From the NCBI GenBank assembly GCA_003569165.1, contig BGOI01000018.1, positions 1 to 37,910 on the forward strand: a stretch of DNA of 37,910 nt. Direction: 5' to 3'. This stretch comes from Opitutia bacterium. Lineage in GTDB: Bacteria; Verrucomicrobiota; Verrucomicrobiia; Opitutales; UBA953. The position numbers and the translations under genes were made by a program. Position 1 is the stretch's first letter. Each line of letters starts with the position of its first letter. Shown in pieces: positions 28,848 through 37,910 of this stretch. The notes under the pieces are model-generated. The model did not search any database. It was not told the origin of the DNA and saw only the letters and a list, made by a program, of their open reading frames with translations.

Positions 28848-29789
28848 TCAGCGGGCGGCTAACTCGGCTTTATTCTGGCGCGTGCGGAGGGTCAGGCGGA
28901 TATCGTCTGCGTATTGGGCGCCGAGTTTGGGCGAAGCCTGGCCGGGTTGGCCGGCGCTGCCGGCACCGAGTTGCACGACGAGGAAGCCGGCGGTGGGCGG
29001 CAGGACGCAACGGGTCGTGAGGGTCTGCCAGCCGGCGCCGCCGTGCATGACTTGGAACTGCGCGCCGCTACCGAGGACTTGGTCGGCGGCCGGGGGCCAG
29101 TTGCCTACGATCGATGCGGGGTCGCCTTCGAAGACGTAGACTTTGGCGATGAAGCGCACGGGCTGCGCATGAGCCGGGCGGGCGTCATGGATGTTCGCCT
29201 GCAGTTCGACGTAAGCCTCGCTGGAGGTCAGGAGTTCCGTGCGCACGGACTTGAGGCCGATGACTTGAAAGACATCGCAGGACTGGCGCGGGCTGTTGGG
29301 GATGTTCGGTTCACCAGCGGCCTCGAGGAAACGCAGGGCGGTGGGATGGCCGGCGACGGAGGCGACTTCGCTGGGGTCGCCGCCCCAGGTGAAGATTTCG
29401 GAGGGGAAGCCGTCGGGCATGTGGCCCTTGAGCGCTTCGAAGCCGCCGTCGTGGATGCCGAGTGGGCGCGTCTCGGCGTGTTCGGCGCGGGCCGAGAGCA
29501 GCCAGCCGAGCGAGGCGACGGTCAGGCCGACAGCGAGGAGCATGGCCGCAAGGCCAAGCGTCCGGCTGCGCGAGGGGAAGTCGATCGGCTTGGTGGGGGC
29601 GGTTGCTTGGTCGAGGTTAAGTCCGTCGAGCGCGGCGTGCAGCTGGCCATGGAAGGCGGCATCAGTGCGGAAGCGGGCGCGGGCTTCGGGGTCGGTGCGG
29701 AGGAGCGCGCTGAGTGCGGTTGCTTCCGCCGGAGTCAGGCGTGACTCCGACCAGGCGTCGAAGAGGAATTGGTAACGTTCGTCGTTCAT
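28848..29789 (-). CDS. Anti-sigma-like membrane protein with periplasmic jelly-roll-like domain
   Basis: Intact, 313 residues. Residues 1-55 form a helical cytoplasmic segment typical of PVC anti-sigma/FecR-like proteins (FDAWSESRLTPAEATALSAL, LRTDPEARARFRTDAAFHGQ). A single membrane helix lies at ~77-99. The periplasmic part (~105-313) is beta-rich, with DGGFEALKGH..., aromatic-rich strands, two Cys that could pair, and a closing YADDIRLTLR reminiscent of CBM4/9-like jelly rolls. It overlaps the sigma gene by 4 nt (ATGA), which strongly supports the anti-sigma role. The likely job is holding the sigma factor at the membrane until a ligand binds outside. The ligand and the domain assignment are inference. 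Confidence 0.75.
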   Translation of the reverse strand: MNDERYQFLFDAWSESRLTPAEATALSALLRTDPEARARFRTDAAFHGQLHAALDGLNLDQATAPTKPIDFPSRSRTLGLAAMLLAVGLTVASLGWLLSARAEHAETRPLGIHDGGFEALKGHMPDGFPSEIFTWGGDPSEVASVAGHPTALRFLEAAGEPNIPNSPRQSCDVFQVIGLKSVRTELLTSSEAYVELQANIHDARPAHAQPVRFIAKVYVFEGDPASIVGNWPPAADQVLGSGAQFQVMHGGAGWQTLTTRCVLPPTAGFLVVQLGAGSAGQPGQASPKLGAQYADDIRLTLRTRQNKAELAAR

Positions 29790-30324
29790 GAAAGTTCTGA
29801 GGTGCCGAGCGTGCGATCGACGCAGGCGCGGAGGGTCTGGCGGGCGCGGGTGAGGGCGACGCGCACGGAGTTGGGCGTCCAGCCGACGGCGGGGGCGATG
29901 TCTTCCGGCATCTGCCCGAGGTGGTAGCGGCGGCGGATGAGGTCGCCGCCTTGGGCGCGAGTTTGCCGAGCAAGCCCTTGAGTGCTTTGGGTGCGCGGCT
30001 CGAGCATCTCAGGCGCCGGACCATCTTCCCCGTAAGCATCTCCATCACGTCGTCGTCCAGCCGTGCGGCGGCCCGGGCGCGGTTGCGTTGAAACTGCAGG
30101 GCTTGGTAGCGGGCGACCGTGCAGGCCCACGCGGGGAAGTTGGTGCCGAGGGCGTAAGTCTCCGCCTTGCGGCTCACGGTCAGGAACGCTTCCTGCACGA
30201 TGTCCTGGGCGTCACCGAGGTTCGGTTCGATCGTCAGGACGTAATATAGAACCACCTGCTGGTGCTGGACGAAGAGTCGCTGCACCTGCAGGGTGTGGTC
30301 GGAGGGGGTGGGGGAGTCTCCCAT
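29786..30324 (-). CDS. ECF-like sigma-70 family factor, Rhodopirellula/Verrucomicrobium type (three indels)
   Basis: About 179 residues from the ATG at 30324; the TTG six bases upstream is less likely. Region 2 is clear (LFVQHQQVVLYYVLTIEPN, DAQDIVQEAFLTV, FPAWACTVARYQALQFQR). Region 4 is clear in another frame (DLIRRRYHLGQMPEDIAPAV, then PNSVRVALTRARQTLRACVD). Between them the frame shifts near 30016, 29985 and 29950; two G losses and one C gain restore a continuous linker (GEDGPAPEMLEPRTKALKGLLGKLAPKG). It directs RNA polymerase to a specific promoter set. The stop overlaps the anti-sigma start by 4 nt. A perfect hairpin sits 6 nt upstream of the ATG. Confidence 0.85.
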
Positions 30325-30330
30325 ACGCAA

Positions 30331-30354
30331 GAGACCGCCAGGGGGTGCGGTCTC
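30331..30354. promoter_or_regulatory. Palindrome/hairpin just upstream of the sigma factor start
   Basis: A perfect 8-bp inverted repeat GAGACCGC (30331-30338) and GCGGTCTC (30347-30354) with an 8-nt loop. It ends 6 nt before the ATG at 30324, where a ribosome-binding site would lie. It could be an operator or an mRNA hairpin masking initiation. A second small inverted repeat, TCAGG-AAAA-CCTGA (30361-30374), lies upstream. Confidence 0.5.
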
Positions 30355-30375
30355 GTAGCATCAGGAAAACCTGAC

Positions 30376-30390
30376 GGCGGGGCAACCGCC
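30376..30390. terminator. Possible weak terminator after the SGNH hydrolase
   Basis: GGCGG-ggcaa-CCGCC (30376-30390) forms a 5-bp GC stem 12 nt after the stop at 30403. On the minus strand the adjoining 30361-30374 repeat adds a TTTT loop but no terminal U-run, so termination here is doubtful. Confidence 0.25.
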
Positions 30391-30402
30391 GACGGGGCCT
30401 AT

Positions 30403-31146
30403 TTAGGAGGCGGGCTTGGGGAGCTCGCGGGTGATGACTTCGGCGACCTGCTTGGCCAGTACGGCCTGAACCTGAGGCCATGAAGTGGACGTTACGCTTC
30501 CCCTGCAGTTGGTCCTGCTTGGCTTCACGGCGGCCCAGAGGTCGTTCCAGGCCACGCCTTCCTCGGCCATGACCTTCTTGGCCACGGCGTGTAGGGGAGT
30601 TCGGAGTCCTTGACGTATTTAGCGGCGTCGGATTCCGGGACCGGTGTCGTGCTGCCGAAGATGAGCTTGGCCCCGGTCTGCTTCAGGCGGGCGATGAATG
30701 AGGCGGAGAGGTTCTTCTCGTATTGCTCGACGGAGACATTGGGTCGGCCGCCGTTGGTCGGCGAAGCGGTAGTCGCCTTGATCGTTCTTATCGCGGTCGT
30801 CCGGGAAGCGGTAAGACAGGTCGTGCAGGCCTCGTTGAAGTGGATCACGTCCCCATTTCTCGCCCGGCTTCAGCCAGCGGATGAGGCCGTAGTCGCCAAG
30901 GCCGTGCGGGTCGAGCCGCCGTTAGCAGGGATGCGGTGGACGTTGGCGACGCCGGCGAGGTTCTTGCGAACGTCGAGCGTGTAGGCGACCGAGACCGAAT
31001 CGCCGATGATGAGCACGCGCGGCAGCTTAGGGTCGTCGACGATCGGGGGCGAAATTCCTTGCGCACCGTCGGCGCGCTCTTGGTGGCGGGCGTATCCGCG
31101 GCGAAGCCGAGGGCGGCCATGAAGCTCGGCAGAGGATCGCGCGCAT
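30403..31146 (-). CDS. SGNH/GDSL hydrolase (several frameshifts)
   Basis: About 250 residues when the frames are joined: a short N-terminal signal-like segment, [20 protein letters not shown] (nucleophile Ser in GDS), then [50 protein letters not shown] and a C-terminal [16 protein letters not shown]. At least five 1-nt indels interrupt it. The Asp-His near the end (nvHFMASG) is consistent with the family. Probable exported carbohydrate esterase. It starts 11 nt after the upstream esterase gene and so belongs to the same operon. Confidence 0.7.
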
Positions 31147-31157
31147 AAAGTCGGATC

Positions 31158-32297
31158 TCAGCGCGCCTGATAGCCCTGCCAGAGCCATTCGAGGGCGGAG
31201 GGCAGAAGTTGGGGGCGTGGCGTTACCGATGCCGTGGCCGAATCTTGGCAGAAAGTATACCTGATAGGGATAGCCCTTGGCCTTGAGGACCTTGGCCATG
31301 CGGTGGTTGGCTTCGACCCAGTCATGCATGCCGTCGCGCATGACGTTTGGGTTGTAGTTGTCGCGGTCGCCGACGGCCATGCTAGAGGCGGATGTGCTTA
31401 CGCTCGCTCTGCGGGATGAGGGTGTCGTTGGAAATCCCAGGCGCCGCCCGGGTCTTGGGGTCGAAGGGGCCACTGCTGGTTGACGCACGTGCCGGAAAGG
31501 GTGAGGCACGCGACGGAACCATTCGGTGATACCAGGCCATGATCAGCGCAGGCGGAACCGCCGGAGCTCGTGCCCATCGTGGCGCGGCTTCCGGGTCGGA
31601 GGTGAACTTCACGCCGTAATTCTTTCTCAACCAGCGGGAGCACCTCGTGGCTGGATGTATTACGGCGTAGAGGCCGGACATGTTGTCGTATTCCTTACCG
31701 CGTTCGTGTCCCTGGGCGTCGCCGCCACCGTTGGCGATCTGCACCATGATGAGGGCGGGGATGCGCTTCTGGGCGATCAGGTTGTCGAGATGCGCGCCGT
31801 GTTGAGGTCGCTTGCCGAGGCCGGGGCCGTCGTGGCGTGACGAGCAGGGGGGCGGCGGTGCCCGGGACGTATTGGGCCGGGATGTAGACCGTGATGGTGC
31901 GCTTGTAGTCGATGGTGTGCGTCTTGACGATCAGGTCTTGGGATTGTTCGGATCCGGGATTGCCGAACTCTTCGCGGGGCGATGCCGGGGTTTTAAGCGC
32001 TGCGTCGTCTTCGAATCGATCTGGAACTGCTGGATCTTGCCCTGCGGAAACGCCTTCGACGGCCTTGGTCTCCGGGCGGGCGACGTACGTCGGGCCCACG
32101 AGGGTAGTTGCCGTCGGCGAGCGAAAGTCTTGTCGCCGAGCTTCACGAAGGCCGGCGCGCCCGGGGCATCGAACGCGCGCGTCGGCGGCGTCGGGCGAGC
32201 TTGTTTTCTTCGGCGCCTGAGGGGCGGCCTTGGGCTTATCAGCCGCGGTGAGCACAGCCAGCGGAGCTAGCAGCAGGAGGGCGAGGAGGGAGCGCAT
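31158..32297 (-). CDS. Secreted esterase of the Esterase D/PF00756 type (many frameshifts)
   Basis: About 380 residues when joined. Signal peptide MRSLLALLLLAPLAVLTAAD; a linker; DYKRTITVYIPAQYVPGTAA, the usual entry to this alpha/beta hydrolase family. Next comes MVQIANGGGDAQGHERGKEYD, the nucleophile elbow GTSSGGSA, VGDRDNYNP, and FGHGIGN with the catalytic His. It ends ALEWLWQGYQAR. At least eight single-base indels are needed, the highest density in the window. The reaction is probably ester cleavage on a glycan side chain. Tandem 8-bp repeats lie upstream at 32333-32364. Confidence 0.72.
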
Positions 32298-32332
32298 GAT
32301 TTTAAATTAGGGGCAGGGGTAGACTTTACTTC

Positions 32333-32364
32333 TGGCCAACGGGTCAACCGTTCAACGGATCAAC
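32333..32364. repeat. Four tandem 8-bp repeats (GTTGANCS-like) upstream of the esterase
   Basis: Read on the minus strand, four consecutive octamers each start GTTG (GTTGATCC, GTTGAACG, GTTGACCC, GTTGGCCA). They begin 14 nt beyond the stop of sulfatase 4 and end 35 nt before the esterase ATG. The 8-bp spacing differs from the 7-bp array at 13437-13537 and the 6-bp arrays at 11967 and 37113. Confidence 0.6.
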
Positions 32365-32378
32365 TTCCTGTCTCTGGC

Positions 32379-34007
<1,629 letters not shown>

Positions 34008-34056
34008 GGGGGTGAGGGGAAACTACGGGGCAAGGGTGCCGAAGGGCAAAGACGGA

Positions 34057-34094
34057 AATGGGGTCAGACCCCATTAAGAGGGTCTGACCCCATT
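34057..34094. repeat. REP-like palindromic element
   Basis: A perfect 15-bp inverted repeat: AATGGGGTCAGACCC (34057-34071) and its complement (34080-34094), with an 8-nt loop. Each arm is itself nearly palindromic around GGGTCAGACCC. It sits in the 106-nt gap between two co-directional sulfatase genes. Similar GGGTCAGACCC palindromes are dispersed in many bacterial genomes, often with REP-associated transposases; that link is from memory. Only this copy is in the window. Confidence 0.7.
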
Positions 34095-34113
34095 ATGGGG
34101 GAATGGTTCAGGT

Positions 34114-35543
34114 TTACTTCTTCGCCGGGTTAGCGCCCTTTTTCTTTCGTCCGGCTTTGCTTGGCGTCTTCGGCGGCGAGTTGCTCCTTGCTCGGTGGCG
34201 TCCAGTTCGCCGGAGCGGGGTTAGCCACGCTGAGCGGGAAGGCGTCCGTCGTAGGCTTTCATTTCCGCGCCGAGTCGAGCTTGGAGGCGACGTAAGGTTT
34301 CGCGTGGGCCGGAATTTCGGCGAGGTTGGCCAGTTCGCGCGGATCCTTCTCTAGGTCGAAGAGCTGGGTTCGGTCGACGAGCGGATAGCGGATGACCTTC
34401 CAGCGTCCGTCGCTGAAGGAGGCGCATGCAGTCACGGTAGGCCAGATAAGCCCCGTCGCGGACCGCCGGCTTTTCGCCGCGGAGCACCGGCGTCAGGTCG
34501 AGGCCATCTACGCCGTCCGGCGACTTGGCGCCGGCCAGCGAGACGAAGGTCGGGAAGAGGTCCATCAGGTAGGTGAACGCGGCGCTGCGGCCGTGAGGGA
34601 TGCCGGGTCAAGCGATGACCAGCGGGACGTGCATGCCGCCGAACTCGTAGAGGTTCTGCTTACCGAAGAGGCCGTGCTCGCCGAGCGAAAGGCCGTTGTC
34701 GCCGGAGAAGGACGATGATGGTGTTCTCCCACTGGCCGGTCTCCTTGAGGGCGGCGAAGATCCGGCCGACGTGGTGGTCCATTCCGGTCACGCAGCGTAG
34801 TAGTCGGCGGTCTGTTGCCGGGTGTCTTTTTCCGTGCGTGGCCACGGAGCAAGGCGTTCGTCTCGCACCGCCATCTCCCCGTTGTCCCAAGGGTGTTGCG
34901 GCATGAACGCCGGGGACAACGCGATGCGTGCGGGGTCATACATTGCGTGGAAGCGGGGTTCGGCCGAGCGCGGGTCATGCGGTACGGGTGGTGCCAGATA
35001 GGCGTAGAAAGGCGCGGCGTCCTTGCGGCGGCATGCTCCTTCAGGAAACCGATCGTGCGGTCGGCGAGGCGCGCGCTCGCGTGGGCGCGATCGGTGGCGG
35101 GGTCGGTCGCCGTCCTTGGCGTCGTCGAGGATGCTCGTCTGGAATGTCTTCAGTCCCTCGGTGAACGCGTTGCCTCCTTTGCCCATGTGCCAAGTGCGAT
35201 AGCCGGCCGCCGCCAGCACGCTGGGCAGGAAGGTCTGCGGGTCGTTCGCGCCGGGGCGGGCGGACTTCGCTCCCGGGATGCGCTGCCAGGAGCGTCCGGT
35301 GAGCATCATCGTGCGGCTCGGGGTGCAGACCGCGCCGATCATCGAACCTTGGGTGTAGGCCCGGGTGAACGTCATGCCGCGGGCGACGAGGGTATCGAGG
35401 TGCGGGGTGATTAGGCCCGGAGCGCCGAGCGCACCCAGACCGTCGGCCCGGTGGTCGTCGGCGTGGATGTGCAGGATGTTCGGCCGCGCCGCCAAGAGCT
35501 GCCCGGCGAAGCAGGCCGAGAGCAGAAGAAAGAAAGCGCGCAT
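34114..35543 (-). CDS. Secreted type I sulfatase 5 (several frameshifts)
   Basis: About 480 residues when joined. Signal peptide MRAFFLLLSACFAGQLLAA; metal-binding IHADDHRADGLG; formylglycine motif C73-T-P-S-R77 (TMMLTGRSW); WHMGKGG; a central YYA-CVTGMDHHVGRIFAAL segment; TYLMDLFPTFVSLAGAKSPD. The C-terminus, restored by frame changes, is lysine-rich (KAGRKKKGANPAKK) with TAA at 34114. At least six 1-nt indels. Extracytoplasmic sulfate ester hydrolase, substrate unknown. It starts 5 nt after the DUF1080 stop, so the two are one transcription unit. Confidence 0.82.
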
Positions 35544-35548
35544 GGAGC

Positions 35549-36330
35549 TTACTTCTTGGCCGGGGCCTTCTTGGCGGGCGGATTCTTGCCCTGGCGCTGA
35601 CGACCTTGGCTTGTCGATCTTCTTAGAACCGGAGGGGAGGGCGGCTTGGTCGAAGGGCAGGATAGGCCCATCTTCGAGGACCTGAGCAGGACCTGCTTGA
35701 CGTAGGTCTTATGCGGGTTGCCGGCGTGGAGTTGGATGGCGATGAGGCCGTCGAGGGCGCGGCCCTTCTCGTCGTGGTCGATGAACACCGAGGTCGTTTG
35801 GCCGTTGACCTTGTGCTCGAGGCGGTTGCCGCGGGCGATCACCGTGAACTCGTTATACTGGGAGATGTCGGCCTGCACGCGCGGGCGTTCGCCGACCTGC
35901 CAGCGCTGGCCAGTCGGGTCCATCACCACGTCGACGCCATTGTAGCCAAAAATGCCGCGGCCCGCGTTCTTCGTAGGTCATCGCCGTATGGACGTCGGTC
36001 GGATGGACGTCGCACTGGTAGCCGAGGATCGTCCAAGGCGTGATCTCGGGCAGGCGGCGGCTGCGGTATTGCACGCCCGAGTTGTTATCCGCCGACGACC
36101 TTGACCGTCGCGCGCACTTCGAAGTCCGTCACCTTGCCGTTCAGATCAGGACGAATTCGTCTTCGGCTTGCCGACTTCGCTCGTGCCCACGATCACGCCG
36201 TCTTCGACGGCCCAGAGGCCCGGTTCGCCGTCCAACCGGAGAGGTCCTTGCCGTTGAAGAGCGGCGTGAAGCCGTCTTGGGCGAAGACGGGAAGCGTGAA
36301 GGTGAGCAGGAGTAGGTTCAGTGTTTTCAT
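35549..36330 (-). CDS. DUF1080 (3-keto-disaccharide hydrolase-like) protein (several frameshifts)
   Basis: About 260 residues when joined. The start MKTLNLLLLTFTLPVFAQ is a signal peptide. DUF1080 hallmarks: GFTPLFNGKDLSGW, WAVEDGVIVGTSE, NNSGVQYRSRRLPEITPW, GYQCDVHP, and a late NEFTVIARGNRLEHKVNGQT with AIQLHAGNP. The lectin-like beta sandwich is linked to sugar binding or cleavage of 3-keto-glycosides; activity here is unproven. Lysine/alanine-rich end (NPPAKKAPAKK). Four or more 1-nt indels. It lies 30 nt after the SGNH gene and 5 nt before sulfatase 5. Confidence 0.83.
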
Positions 36331-36360
36331 GAGGGATGGGGTGACGGTGAAGGGCATAGA

Positions 36361-37043
36361 TTATTTCCAGGTCTCTCGGACCACGCGCTCCCACTCATCG
36401 GCCATCAGTTGGTGGCCGCGGTAGGTGGGGTGAGACGCTGTCCCAAACCCAGTAGTCGTCGGCGGTCTTGGCGGCGGCGTCATCAAAGAGTTTCTGGAGT
36501 CGGACGAGGGCTGCGCCGTGTTTGAGGGCTAACTTCGCCACGATGGCCTGGCGGGCGACGATGCCTTCGGGCACCGGCTTGCCGGGATGGCGGACGAACG
36601 GCTCCATCAGCACGAGCTTGAGCTTCGGATTCTGTGCCCGGGCCTCGGTGAGGATTTTTATCGTAAGTGGCTTCGTAGGTTTCGAGGGCGACGCCTTTGC
36701 CGTTATCATTCACGCCGATCATGACCGAAAGCAGGTCGGGCTTGAGCGCGAGCGTGTCCTTGGCCCAGCGTGTCTCGAGGTTGAGCACCGTGTTACCGCT
36801 CACGCCCCGATTATAAAAGTCGAGTTTCCGTTCGGGAAAGGCGGCCCCATGTCTGGCCGCGATGATGAACGCGTAGCCATGGCCGAGGATGTGGTTTGGG
36901 TCGAGGGAGCGCCCCCGATTGCCGTCGGTAATGGAGTCGCCCTGAAAGAGGACGCGGCTGCCCTGGCTGAACGCGGCGATCGCGTCGACGGCCTTCACCT
37001 CGACGACGAGGGCTAGAAGAAGGAGGGTGAGCAGGTAACGCAT
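36361..37043 (-). CDS. SGNH/GDSL hydrolase (two frameshifts)
   Basis: About 226 residues. Signal peptide MRYLLTLLLLALVVEVKA; block I VLFQGDSITDGN (nucleophile Ser); NRGVSGNTVLNL; VMIGVNDNGKG; block V WDSVHPTYRGHQLMADEW with the catalytic Asp-His. It ends ERVVRETWK. The frame is broken near 36662 (one A too many in an A run) and 36434 (one extra base before CACCCC). Probable exported deacetylase or esterase of a glycan. A strong promoter-like element precedes it (37071-37100); DUF1080 follows. Confidence 0.85.
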
Positions 37044-37070
37044 ACTAAAGAAGCGGGGAGGCTATCCCGT

Positions 37071-37100
37071 TAAGACAGCAGGATAGGGGAAAGGTTGGAA
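37071..37100 (-). promoter_or_regulatory. Promoter-like element TTCCAA-N18-GTCTTA
   Basis: TTCCAA (37100-37095) and GTCTTA (37076-37071), 18 nt apart, 27 nt before the SGNH ATG at 37043. The -10-like box is identical to those at 10283-10288 and 16548-16553. Confidence 0.5.
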
Positions 37101-37125
37101 AGTGTTTTCAAGCCTACCCCTATCC
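37081..37125. repeat. Inverted repeat in the intergenic region
   Basis: GGATAGGGG (37081-37089) and CCCCTATCC (37117-37125) form a perfect 9-bp inverted repeat around a 27-nt spacer. The spacer holds an inner near-palindrome (TTGGAAA ... TTTTCAA). The stem would enclose the -35-like box of the SGNH promoter, so it could be a terminator/antiterminator or an operator. Confidence 0.4.
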
Positions 37126-37148
37126 CGACCCCTGCGCCCACCCCTAAG
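37113..37148. repeat. Short tandem hexamer repeat (CCTACC-like, six units)
   Basis: Six consecutive 6-bp units on the plus strand, all starting CC (CCTACC, CCTATC, CCGACC, CCTGCG, CCCACC, CCTAAG). The array starts 12 nt from the -35-like box at 37095-37100 and ends 4 nt from the stop of the upstream gene. Confidence 0.5.
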
Positions 37149-37152
37149 GCCC

Positions 37153-37910
37153 TTAGAGCGCGAGGAAGACCAGCTCGCCGGCCTTGCTGTCGGGGACGAT
37201 GAGCACGCCGGCCTGTTCGTCGAGGAAGTGGTCGGCGGCGGCCTTGAGGCCCTGGCCGAGTTCCTTGGGGGCGGAGCCGTCGGCTTCGTAGCGGGTGACG
37301 CGACCGGTCATGACTTCGGAGATGTAGAAGCGGCCCTTGGAGTCATGGACGATGCCGTCGCCGGAGCGGTGGCCCTTGGCGATGGTCTTCCACTTACCCT
37401 TGTTGTATTCGAGCACGTCGCCGGTGAAGAACTCGGCGATGCGGATGCGACCGTTGGCCATGACGTCGATGCCGTTCGGGTTGAGCATCTTGGCAGTCGG
37501 AGCGATGACTTCGGTGACCTTGCCTTCGAGCGTGACCTGGAAGACGCGGGCGACGACCGGGATGGCCTTGTGCTCGGCGCTGTTGATTTCGAAGAGCTTG
37601 CCGTCGGCGCCGCGCATCTTGGTGACCGCACCCATGTCGGTGATCAGCACGCTCTTCTGTCAGGTGAGACACGACGTCGTTCAGGAAGGTGGGCGGAGTG
37701 GGGAAGGCGGAGGGTCCGGCGAGGAGGGTCTTCTTGCCCTTGGCGTCGATGGACCAGACCTTATCGAAATCGGCCGTGATGAGCTGTTTGCCGACGAAGA
37801 CGATGCCCTTCGGGTCATCGAGTCCTTCGGTCAGCACCGTCACCTTGTCGCCGTCGACCTTGACGATCTTGCCGTCACCGTCGCCCTGCTTGCGGGAGGT
37901 GCCCATGAGG
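37153..37910 (-). CDS. SMP-30/NHL-like beta-propeller protein, 5' end missing (one frameshift)
   Basis: The frame is open to the window edge, so the start and probable signal peptide lie outside; the ATG at 37906 is inside the domain. Repeated propeller blades are visible: GKIVKVDGDKVTVLTEGLDD, KGIVFVGKQLITADF, NPNGIDVMANGRIRIAEFF, GDGIVHDSKGRFYISEVMTG. This is the SMP-30/gluconolactonase-like or NHL type. One indel near 37660 joins FLNDVVSHL to SVLITDMGAVTK. It ends GELVFLAL. Likely an exported sugar-lactonase-like or binding protein; the calcium-site residues cannot be checked here. Confidence 0.8.

Noticed and set aside
29940-30020. Programmed frameshifting in the sigma factor gene
   Set aside because: Three changes of both signs within about 70 nt and the many indels in neighbouring unrelated genes fit sequence error better than a recoding site.
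34057-34094. Palindrome as an insertion-sequence end
   Set aside because: No transposase, no second end and no target duplication is visible nearby.

Overview
The window reads as accessory, carbohydrate-oriented DNA from a GC-rich member of the PVC superphylum, most likely Verrucomicrobiota (Planctomycetota is the alternative). The reasons are the dense mix of secreted type I sulfatases, SGNH/sialate esterases, 'planctomycete' cytochrome-domain proteins (DUF1549/DUF1553 and DUF1587/DUF1592/DUF1588/DUF1585), their Tat-exported partners (DUF1501, DUF1552), DUF1080 and DUF6797 proteins, and an ECF-like sigma factor of the type common in Rhodopirellula/Verrucomicrobium. Twenty-five of 26 protein genes lie on the minus strand. 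No tRNA, rRNA, CRISPR array, transposase or integrase was seen.

Layout in the transcribed (minus) direction, from the right edge: a partial beta-propeller protein; an SGNH hydrolase, a DUF1080 protein and a sulfatase; a REP-like palindrome; another sulfatase; an esterase and a second SGNH hydrolase; then a tightly packed unit of sigma factor, anti-sigma-like sensor, small membrane protein, tandem-domain SGNH hydrolase, DUF1592 cytochrome protein and DUF1552 protein, with junctions of -4, 0, -4, +1 and +2 nt. An FAD-dependent oxidoreductase and two sulfatases follow. A lone plus-strand alpha/beta hydrolase sits convergent to the second of these sulfatases and divergent from the DUF1553 cytochrome gene. 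Then come DUF1553, DUF1501, a sialate O-acetylesterase, a PVC-type cytochrome c/HEAT protein, a sulfatase, a cytochrome P450, a membrane protein fused to a spermidine-synthase-like domain, a DUF6797 cytochrome c protein, and the first codons of another secreted protein.

Together the genes suggest periplasmic or surface stripping of sulfate, acyl and perhaps methyl groups from a decorated polysaccharide, coupled to c-type cytochromes of unknown role. No glycoside hydrolase, polysaccharide lyase or transporter was recognised, so the backbone must be cut and imported by genes elsewhere. The best candidate for an undescribed system is the six-gene sigma/anti-sigma unit, whose anti-sigma C-terminus resembles a jelly-roll ligand-binding domain. 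It can be read beside a recurring promoter-like signal, (T/C)GCAAC-N17-GT(C/T), in front of several genes.

A caution: about fourteen of the genes carry one or more 1-nt indels, mostly losses in short C/G/T/A runs. They are concentrated in 29.9-37.7 kb and also occur at 0.2-3.2 kb. Conserved motifs resume at once in the new frame, so I treat these as likely uncorrected read errors and give the full gene spans. Pseudogenisation cannot be excluded from sequence alone.
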